From Syntrophomonadaceae bacterium (GTDB taxonomy: Bacteria > Bacillota > Dethiobacteria > DTU022), in assembly GCA_003553895.1 (NCBI GenBank), contig PWFM01000208.1, positions 1-19,309 on the forward strand: DNA of 19,309 bases. Direction: 5' to 3'. How positions within the stretch are numbered: the first letter of the stretch is position 1; every line of letters starts with the position of its first letter. Both the position numbers and the translations under genes were made by a program. Positions 14,022-19,309 of this stretch are shown here, piece by piece. The notes under the pieces are model-generated. The model did no database searches and was not told the DNA's origin. It was given only the letters and a program-made list of their open reading frames with translations.

Positions 14022-14045
14022 GAAATAAAGGGGGCCAGATCCGGC

Positions 14046-15068
14046 TTGATCACGAGAAAAACTATTCTGTTTGCTGTAATCGGCATAGTGCTTATTTCCG
14101 GACTTACGTTATGGCTGATTAACTTTGATGACGCTTTAGAGGAACCACCGGCAGAAGAAACGCCCCCGGCCGAAGTCATTGAGGATGAAGAGTCCGCTGA
14201 GGAAGAGGTTGTCGAGGAGGAAGAACCTCCAGAAGAAGTAGAAGAAGAGGTTATTATTGATCCGCCCGGACCGGAAACCCAAGAAAATATCCTGCTGCTC
14301 GGCCTCGACGAGCGGGGCCTGAGCGATGCCATTGTAATCGTATCCTATGACACCAGAACTTATGAGGCGGCTTTTATATCCGTCAAGCGCGACACTTACG
14401 TCGATTTTCAAACCTGGTCGCCCAAAGGAAGGGGCCACAGCGCTATCGGCTGGGCCAGTTACGTAGGCATGGGTTACGGTGGCAGTGATTACCTTGGCGG
14501 GGCCCGGTTCACGGCTGAAACAATCGAAAAATTGCTGGGGATCGAAATTAACTCTTACGCCGCCGTAACTTTTGACGGCTTTATCAAACTCATTGATGCC
14601 CTGGGCGGGGTTAGTGTCGATGTAAACCCCTTGTTTGCCGAAAGAACAAGAAATCCGCTTCCACCGGGCCTCCAGCACCTAGACGGTAAAGATGCTTTAA
14701 GTTATGCCCGGCACCGTCAAAAGCCCCGCATCCCTGAACCGGGCTCGCAAAGCGAAGACGGCGACCGGATACGGCGCAACCAGGGCCTGTTGAAAGCTGT
14801 TTTTGAACAGTGCCGCCAGCTTTCTTCTGAGGAACTGCTTGCCGTTTACGATCAGCTGGAAAATAATATCCACAGCAATATGGACCGCTGGGATCTCTTG
14901 ACTTTGATTAATATCTTTTATGACGAAAACCCGGAACTGATTGATCAGGTGGTCCTGCCCGGCTACCTGGAAACTGTTTACGAAAAAGAAATAGATCAGG
15001 AGCTCATTTACTACTTTCTCAACCAGGAAGAAAGCAACGAGCTGCTGCAAAGCCTGGGCCTGAAATGA
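14046..15068 (+). CDS. LytR-CpsA-Psr (LCP) family glycopolymer ligase, copy B
   Basis: 340 residues from TTG 14046, placed after a GGGGG stretch (14030-14034) and just before ITRKTILFA. An upstream TTG inside the hairpin is unlikely. One membrane segment (about 6-25) is followed by a very acidic, proline-containing linker (about 28-72) and the LCP domain (about 80-258). Shared marks with copy A are ILLLGLDERGLSDAIVIVSY, VKRDTYVDFQTWSP, GHSAIGWASYVGM, ALSYARHRQKPRIPEPGSQS and GDRIRRNQ. The predicted reaction is the same: transfer of a lipid-linked polymer to peptidoglycan outside the cell. The linker has diverged much more than the catalytic domain. The gene ends 22 bases from the convergent ugd gene with no obvious terminator. 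Confidence 0.93.
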   Translation: MITRKTILFAVIGIVLISGLTLWLINFDDALEEPPAEETPPAEVIEDEESAEEEVVEEEEPPEEVEEEVIIDPPGPETQENILLLGLDERGLSDAIVIVSYDTRTYEAAFISVKRDTYVDFQTWSPKGRGHSAIGWASYVGMGYGGSDYLGGARFTAETIEKLLGIEINSYAAVTFDGFIKLIDALGGVSVDVNPLFAERTRNPLPPGLQHLDGKDALSYARHRQKPRIPEPGSQSEDGDRIRRNQGLLKAVFEQCRQLSSEELLAVYDQLENNIHSNMDRWDLLTLINIFYDENPELIDQVVLPGYLETVYEKEIDQELIYYFLNQEESNELLQSLGLK

Positions 15069-15090
15069 CACAGCTCTGAATTATTACTGA

Positions 15091-16257
15091 TCAATCCCTG
15101 TTAAACAGGTCCCTGGTATAAACTTTATCTGCTACATCTTTTATATCATCAGACAGCCTGTTAGCGACGATCACATCAGACATCTTTTTAAAATCATTTA
15201 AATCCCTAATCACCTTGGAATTATAAAACTCATCCTCTTCTAAAGCCGGCTCATATACCACAACTTCTATACCTTTAGCCTTAATACGTTTCATTACCCC
15301 TTGAATAGCTGACTGTCTAAAATTATCAGATCCGCTCTTCATAGTCAGGCGGTAGACCCCCACTATCCTGGGATTTCTTTTGATAACCATATCGGCAACA
15401 TGGTCTTTCCTGGTCCGGTTAGCATCCACAATGGCCCCGATAATATTATTCGGCACATCGGAGTAATTGGCCAAAAGCTGCTTGGTATCTTTCGGCAGGC
15501 AGTAACCGCCATAGCCAAAAGAAGGGTTGTTGTAATGACTGCCGACCCTAGGATCAAGACACACCCCTTCTATAATCTGCTGGGTATTTAAACCCCGCAC
15601 TTCGGCGTACGTATCGAGTTCATTTACAAAAGCTACCCGCATCGCCAGGTAACAGTTGGCAAATAGCTTGATCGCCTCTGCTTCCGTAGAGCTGGTAAAT
15701 AAGACCGGCACATCTTCTTTTAAAGCGCCCTGATTTAAGAGCTCTGCGAAAACCTCCGCTCTCTTTGATTTTTCACCAACCACTATCCGTGAAGGATAAA
15801 GATTATCATATAAAGCCTTGCCTTCTCTTAAAAACTCCGGTGAAAAAATAATATTGTTACTATTAAATTGCCGGCATATGTTTTCTGTGTAACCGACTGG
15901 CACCGTCGATTTAATGACAATAACCGCATTCGGGTTATAGTTAAGCGATTCTTGAATCACCTCTTCAACCGTGCTTGTATCAAAAAAGTTCTTGACCGGA
16001 TCATAATCTGTCGGGGTGGCTACCACCACATAATCGGCATCTTTATAAAAACTTTCCCGGTCAACTGTAGCTGTTAGCTTTAGCTTATTCGTTTTTAAAA
16101 ACTTCTCAATTTCCGCATCCTGGATCGGCGACTGCCGGGCATTAATCATTTCCACTTTCCTGGGAGTTGTAGATAAAGCTACCACCTCGTTATGTTGCGC
16201 TAAAAGCACTGCCATCGATAAACCCACATAACCTACTCCAGCAACTGCTATCTTCAC
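15091..16257 (-). CDS. ugd: UDP-glucose 6-dehydrogenase
   Basis: Oxidises UDP-glucose to UDP-glucuronate with two NAD+, in the cytoplasm. The 388 residues match the length of E. coli Ugd, and many long segments agree with it from memory. Landmarks are the NAD fold GVGYVGLS (7-14), STVPVG (117-122), SPEFLREGKALYDNL (139-153), KLFAN (197-201), and the catalytic cysteine in GYGGYCLPKDT (C253). It begins with GTG 16255-16257, behind AAAGGGGG. It lies 17 bases after the epimerase gene on the same strand, forming a two-gene unit. UDP-glucuronate feeds teichuronic acid or acidic capsule synthesis and is the substrate of the neighbouring epimerase. Confidence 0.95.
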   Translation of the reverse strand: MKIAVAGVGYVGLSMAVLLAQHNEVVALSTTPRKVEMINARQSPIQDAEIEKFLKTNKLKLTATVDRESFYKDADYVVVATPTDYDPVKNFFDTSTVEEVIQESLNYNPNAVIVIKSTVPVGYTENICRQFNSNNIIFSPEFLREGKALYDNLYPSRIVVGEKSKRAEVFAELLNQGALKEDVPVLFTSSTEAEAIKLFANCYLAMRVAFVNELDTYAEVRGLNTQQIIEGVCLDPRVGSHYNNPSFGYGGYCLPKDTKQLLANYSDVPNNIIGAIVDANRTRKDHVADMVIKRNPRIVGVYRLTMKSGSDNFRQSAIQGVMKRIKAKGIEVVVYEPALEEDEFYNSKVIRDLNDFKKMSDVIVANRLSDDIKDVADKVYTRDLFNRD

Positions 16258-16274
16258 TAAACCATTCCCCCTTT

Positions 16275-17288
16275 TTAAACTTTATAATAATCCTTATACC
16301 AATCGACAAATTTACCCAGGCCCTCTTCTATGCCGGTATCAGGCTTAAAACCTATATCCCGCTCTAAATCTGATACATCGGCATAGGTTCGCAAAACATC
16401 ACCAGGCTGCATATCCATATATTTTTTTTCAGCTTTCTTGCCTATCTTTTCTTCAAGGACTGAAATAAATTTCATTAACTGAACCGGCTGGTTGTTTCCC
16501 AGGTTATAGATCTTGTAAGGGGCAAAGCTCATACTGATATCGTCTTTTCTTTCATCCCACCCTTTACTGGCCTTTGGAACTAAAGTGATCAATTTATCGA
16601 TACCTTCAACGATATCATCTATGTAAGTGAAATCTCTTTCCATCTTGCCATGGTTAAAAACTTTAATGGGCTTACCGGCAATAATATCTTTGGTAAATGA
16701 AAAATAGGCCATATCCGGCCTGCCCCAGGGCCCGTAGACGGTAAAGAATCTTAAGCCTGTTGTGGGAATATCATATAAATGACTGTAGGTGTGGGCCATT
16801 AACTCATTGGACTTCTTGGTTGCAGCATACAGGCTTACCGGATGATCCACATTATGATTTGTAGAAAATGGCGCTGCTTTATTGCCGCCGTAAACAGAGC
16901 TTGAAGAAGCGAAGATTAAATGCTTCAAAGGATAATTTCTGCAGGCCTCCAGGATATTCATAAAGCCCACCAGGTTGGAATCCACATAAGCGTAGGGGTT
17001 TTCCATAGAATATCTAACCCCGGCCTGGGCCGCCAGGTTAATCACGTAGCCAGGCTTGTAAGTGGAAAACAGGTCATCTACCCGGGGCTTGTCCTTAAGA
17101 TCTGTTTTAGCAAATATGAAGTTATTGGATTTATTTAAGATTGCGAGGCGATCTTCTTTAAGCTTTGGTTCGTAGTAAGTATTTATATTATCCACACCTA
17201 TTATCTCGCAGCCTTTATCCAGTAAATAAGATGATAAGTAAAACCCTATGAATCCGGCAGCACCGGTAATTAGTATTTTATCCTTCAT
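16275..17288 (-). CDS. NAD-dependent epimerase, probably UDP-glucuronate 4-epimerase
   Basis: 337-residue member of the extended short-chain dehydrogenase family. It shows the NAD-binding GAAGFIG (9-15), D33 after the second strand, LAAQAGVRYSMENP (85-98), SSSSVYGGN (128-136), the catalytic YAATK (Y154, K158) and LRFFTVYGPWGRPDMA (179-194). AAQAGVRYS with VYGPWGRPDMA is the usual signature of UDP-glucuronate 4-epimerases (LpsL/Cap1J type), which make UDP-galacturonate. Adjacent ugd would provide the substrate. A 4,6-dehydratase or UDP-glucose 4-epimerase is less likely. The start is ATG 17286-17288, with a CAGGGG upstream. Codon use is AT-richer than in the left half of the window. Confidence 0.88.
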   Translation of the reverse strand: MKDKILITGAAGFIGFYLSSYLLDKGCEIIGVDNINTYYEPKLKEDRLAILNKSNNFIFAKTDLKDKPRVDDLFSTYKPGYVINLAAQAGVRYSMENPYAYVDSNLVGFMNILEACRNYPLKHLIFASSSSVYGGNKAAPFSTNHNVDHPVSLYAATKKSNELMAHTYSHLYDIPTTGLRFFTVYGPWGRPDMAYFSFTKDIIAGKPIKVFNHGKMERDFTYIDDIVEGIDKLITLVPKASKGWDERKDDISMSFAPYKIYNLGNNQPVQLMKFISVLEEKIGKKAEKKYMDMQPGDVLRTYADVSDLERDIGFKPDTGIEEGLGKFVDWYKDYYKV

Positions 17289-17359
17289 TATTTAGCACCC
17301 CTGTTACTGTATGAATTTTAATTGATCAATACTGGCCATTTATAGATTCAATTTGCCAT

Positions 17360-17405
17360 AAAAAAAGCTGAACTAAGGCCTGCCGCAACCTCATCCGGGC
17401 TTAGC
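17360..17405 (-). terminator. Possible terminator of a small minus-strand unit
   Basis: On the minus strand GCTAAGCC (17398-17405) can pair with GGCCTTAG (17373-17380) with one bulged C. After six bases comes a run of seven T residues (17360-17366). The loop is long (17 bases) and the T-run is offset, so this is only plausible. Confidence 0.4.
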
Positions 17406-17493
17406 ATCTTCCCATAATATGTTCGCTAAATTCAGAGCTGATAATGCTATGCTGTTCCAGCAGCTTGATGATGTGGTTGTATTTCTTCAGTAT
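17401..17493 (-). CDS. Possible 30-residue small ORF or gene remnant
   Basis: The frame reads LKKYNHIIKLLEQHSIIS followed by SEFSEHIMGRC and TAA (17401-17403). AGGAGAGG (17500-17507) precedes it, but the only start-like codons are ATA (17491-17493) or CTG (17488-17490). A promoter-like pair lies just upstream (17514-17542) and a possible terminator downstream. The amino-acid pattern is amphipathic and protein-like. It may equally be the tail of a decayed gene, since a decayed PIN gene lies directly upstream on this strand. Confidence 0.25.
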   Translation of the reverse strand: MLKKYNHIIKLLEQHSIISSEFSEHIMGRC

Positions 17494-17513
17494 CCTTTTC
17501 CTCTCCTGGGCTG

Positions 17514-17542
17514 ATTATAGCAAAAGCCGATATTATATACAA
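17514..17542 (-). promoter_or_regulatory. Promoter-like sequence in the epimerase-ATPase gap
   Basis: On the minus strand TTGTAT (17537-17542), 17 bases, and a perfect TATAAT (17514-17519). Transcription would start near 17507, leaving almost no leader before the small ORF at 17401-17493. The stretch is AT-rich, so chance matches are possible. Confidence 0.4.
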
Positions 17543-17575
17543 TTACATGGCAATATCGCGTAGTAAAGGCCAGAA

Positions 17576-17650
17576 TCAGGTGGGGCAATAAGTATTAGCG
17601 CCTATAGCTTCAGCCGCCTGCAAAAGGTTTTTATCACCAGCCACAAAAGA
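17576..17650 (-). pseudogene. C-terminal remnant of a PIN-domain (VapC-like) toxin gene
   Basis: A 24-residue frame reads SFVAGDKNLLQAAEAIGA followed by NTYCPT and TGA (17576-17578). The pattern F-V-[SA]-x-D-K-x-L-L-x-A-A-x-x-x-G is the last conserved part of VapC-type PIN nucleases, where the Asp is catalytic and a Pro near the end is usual. In-frame stops (TAG, TGA) lie directly upstream and no other PIN segment is seen, so only the end of the gene survives. The start of the AAA ATPase gene lies 110 bases away on the other strand. Confidence 0.5.
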
Positions 17651-17715
17651 CTATTTAGGTCAGTTCCACATCCTGGATGAAATTAAGATTTTTTAGCTTA
17701 TAACAGCAATAATGC

Positions 17716-17743
17716 TTGTGAATAATTTTTTTTCGGTTATACT
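17716..17743 (+). promoter_or_regulatory. Candidate promoter of the AAA ATPase gene
   Basis: TTGTGA (17716-17721), 16 bases containing an eight-T run, then TATACT (17738-17743). The start codon is 17 bases after the -10 box, so the mRNA would have a very short leader and only a partial ribosome-binding site (AAGAGGTG, 17748-17755). Confidence 0.45.
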
Positions 17744-17760
17744 CTGTAAGAGGTGTTATC

Positions 17761-18963
17761 ATGAAAAATCGTGATTTGTATCTTGCGCAGCTCCTCCAAT
17801 ACAAGGATAAGCCATTAATAAAAGTTGTTACCGGAATCAGGCGCTGCGGAAAATCAACTTTGCTTTCCCTGTTCTCGAACCATTTAATTGAAACTGGAGT
17901 ATCAAAAGAAAACATCATCCGGATGAACTTTGAGTCTTTTGAGTTTGACCACATTACAGATTACAGGCAAATGCATAGCTACATCAAAGAGCGGTTAATG
18001 GATGACAAACGAAAACACTACCTGCTCTTAGATGAAGTCCAAATGATTTCATCCTGGGAAAAGGCAGTAAACTCTTTTCTGGTAGATGCGAATATAGACA
18101 TCTACATAACCGGCTCAAACGCCTACCTATTATCCTCAGAGCTTTCCACCTTGCTTTCTGGCCGATATGTAGAAATAAAGATGCTGCCGTTGTCTTTTAA
18201 AGAGTATCTGGACTTCACTGGTTCGAATGATCAAGGCACGCTTCAGGAGCAATTCCACCAATATCTGAAGTTTGGCAGTCTTCCTACAGTAGTTGAACTC
18301 CTGGAAAACACAAATGCCATTGGTCCTTTCCTGGAGGGAATCTATAACACAGTTTTGATGAAGGATGTTATCGAGCGGAACAACATCCGTGATTCTGCTT
18401 TATTAGAAAATATCCTTAAATTTATTGCTGCAAATGTAGGAAACATTGTATCAACAAAGAAGATCAGCGACTATCTTACTAGCAACGGGAGAAAAACCAC
18501 TGGAGAAACAATAGACAACTACCTTAAAATGCTAGAGAATGCCTACATTGTTTATAGAGCAAATAGATACGATCTTAAAGGTAAAATGTTCTTAAAAACT
18601 CTCGAGAAATATTACATGGTTGATATGGGAATACGTAATCAGCTTACCGGATTAAGAGATACTGATTATGGCCACATGCTGGAAAACATCGTTTATCTTG
18701 AATTGATCAGACGCGGCTATGAAGTTACAATCGGCAAAATCGGATCTTTGGCAGTCGACTTTGTAGGAACAAAGTCCAGCGAAAAAATCTACTACCAGGT
18801 TTCTGCAACCATTATCGATGAACAAATACGCGAAAGAGAACTACGCCCCCTTCAAAAGATCAAAGACAATTATCCAAAAGTTATTTTAACAATGGATCAA
18901 CCAGTATTTGATGACTATTCTGGCATCAGAATAAAAAATATTTTAGACTTTCTACTGGAGTAG
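17761..18963 (+). CDS. AAA_14/DUF4143 family ATPase
   Basis: 400 residues. The N-terminal ATPase domain has Walker A GIRRCGKST (25-33), Walker B YLLLDEVQ (87-94), the polar GSNAYLLSSELSTLLSGR (118-135) and PLSFKEYL (143-150). These are typical of the AAA_14 family. The C-terminal DUF4143 region holds a winged-helix-like part (STKKISDYLTSNGRKTT, then NYLKMLENAYIVYRA) and a nuclease-fold-like end (ENIVYLELIRRGYEV, AVDFVG, YYQVSA), where the usual catalytic E-x-K appears as Q-V-S and may be inactive. The cellular role of the family is not established; copies are numerous, spread by transfer, and often sit near toxin-antitoxin genes. Base composition is AT-richer than most of the window, and a PIN remnant lies upstream, so acquisition by transfer is likely. 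Confidence 0.93.
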   Translation: MKNRDLYLAQLLQYKDKPLIKVVTGIRRCGKSTLLSLFSNHLIETGVSKENIIRMNFESFEFDHITDYRQMHSYIKERLMDDKRKHYLLLDEVQMISSWEKAVNSFLVDANIDIYITGSNAYLLSSELSTLLSGRYVEIKMLPLSFKEYLDFTGSNDQGTLQEQFHQYLKFGSLPTVVELLENTNAIGPFLEGIYNTVLMKDVIERNNIRDSALLENILKFIAANVGNIVSTKKISDYLTSNGRKTTGETIDNYLKMLENAYIVYRANRYDLKGKMFLKTLEKYYMVDMGIRNQLTGLRDTDYGHMLENIVYLELIRRGYEVTIGKIGSLAVDFVGTKSSEKIYYQVSATIIDEQIRERELRPLQKIKDNYPKVILTMDQPVFDDYSGIRIKNILDFLLE

Positions 18964-19052
18964 CTTTAAGCCCCTTTATAAAAGCACAAATATATTCATA
19001 CTGCTAGCGTCACAAAGTTCCATGGCAAATCGGACAACTCTGAACGCATCAG

Positions 19053-19066
19053 ATGGATTAATCCAT
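19053..19066. repeat. Perfect 14-base palindrome
   Basis: ATGGATTAATCCAT is identical to its reverse complement. It lies 90 bases after the AAA ATPase stop codon. It could be a dimeric regulator site for a gene beyond the window; nothing else supports a function. Confidence 0.4.
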
Positions 19067-19293
19067 TCCTTCAGGGCACAATTCGGTACTGTATCGCCCA
19101 TTTATAGCGATAGCCTATCATACACTTATATTTTAACCAATCCTAACATTTGTCCAGTTTAGTCAAAAATAGCCTCTCTGCCGCCCAGATACGGTTCTCC
19201 CTGATTGCCCCGGCAGGTAGGTTTTAACCCGGTCCTTGTCGAATTTAAAAATGCCGGGGGAAAACCACCGGCCACTTAAGTGAGGTTATATAG

Positions 19294-19309
19294 ATGCGGG
19301 CTTCTATAA
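19294..19309 (+). CDS. Possible start of a gene leaving the window
   Basis: ATG at 19294 (MRASI...) is eight bases after a GAGGT (19282-19286), and a perfect palindrome CACTTAAGTG lies directly before it (19273-19282). Only five codons are in view, so no product can be proposed. Confidence 0.25.

Larger units (their letters stand above)
18964..19309. other. Stretch without a recognisable complete gene
   Basis: No complete gene is visible in these 346 bases. A minus-strand frame (19163-19285) of 40 codons, reading SGRWFSPGIFKFDKDRVK and ending YF-TGA, has no ATG/GTG/TTG start and may be a remnant or chance. A 14-base palindrome (19053-19066) and a 10-base palindrome (19273-19282) are present. 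No T-run terminator is evident after the ATPase gene. Confidence 0.4.

Noticed and set aside
13998..14045. LCP copy B starting at TTG 13998
   Set aside because: That codon lies in the loop of the conserved hairpin and has no ribosome-binding site; TTG 14046 fits the membrane segment and matches the position of the start in copy A.
17655..17954. Minus-strand open frame of 99 codons over the start of the AAA ATPase gene
   Set aside because: It overlaps the strongly supported ATPase N-terminus and promoter, and its translation has no recognisable pattern.

Overview
The window reads as a chromosomal segment of a Bacillota bacterium, most likely a member of the Clostridia or a related deep lineage. 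The evidence is the tsaE-tsaB-rimI-tsaD gene order, strong AGGAGG ribosome-binding sites, LytR-CpsA-Psr (LCP) proteins, a one-piece Wzz/tyrosine-kinase protein, and a ComK-like fragment at the left edge. Codon use is GC-rich for most of the window. It becomes visibly AT-richer from about 15,100 onward, especially in the last gene. No genus can be named from the sequence alone.

Left part, minus strand (1-7,407). A partial ComK-like gene at the edge has a good sigma-A promoter, a foldable leader and no standard start codon. Next is murC with its own promoter and terminator. A 426-base gap follows, holding three tandem DnaA boxes. Beyond it lies the tRNA t6A operon, tsaE - MORN-repeat membrane protein - tsaB - rimI - tsaD, with a promoter before tsaE and a terminator overlapping the end of tsaD. 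The MORN gene is an uncommon guest in this operon. Upstream of that are a WecA/TagO-type polyprenyl-phosphate sugar-phosphate transferase and a VanZ-like membrane protein.

Middle part (8,132-15,068). This is a cell-envelope locus built around a duplicated module: promoter, secreted Ig-like (Big_2) protein with a sortase-like tail, conserved hairpin, LCP ligase with a very acidic linker. Copy A (8,222-9,841) is followed by a coiled-coil membrane protein and a lipoprotein that joins MORN repeats to two Ig-like domains. Copy B is at 13,381-15,068. A minus-strand Wzz/CapB-type tyrosine kinase lies between the copies. LCP enzymes attach glycopolymers to peptidoglycan and the kinase family controls polymer synthesis, so the locus probably makes and anchors a surface glycopolymer and its proteins.

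Right part (15,091-19,309). UDP-glucose 6-dehydrogenase and a UDP-glucuronate 4-epimerase-like enzyme (minus strand) would supply UDP-glucuronate and UDP-galacturonate for an acidic polymer. A 472-base gap holds a VapC/PIN-like C-terminal remnant and a small possible transcription unit. An AAA_14/DUF4143 ATPase gene follows on the plus strand. The last 346 bases hold two palindromes and perhaps the first codons of another gene.
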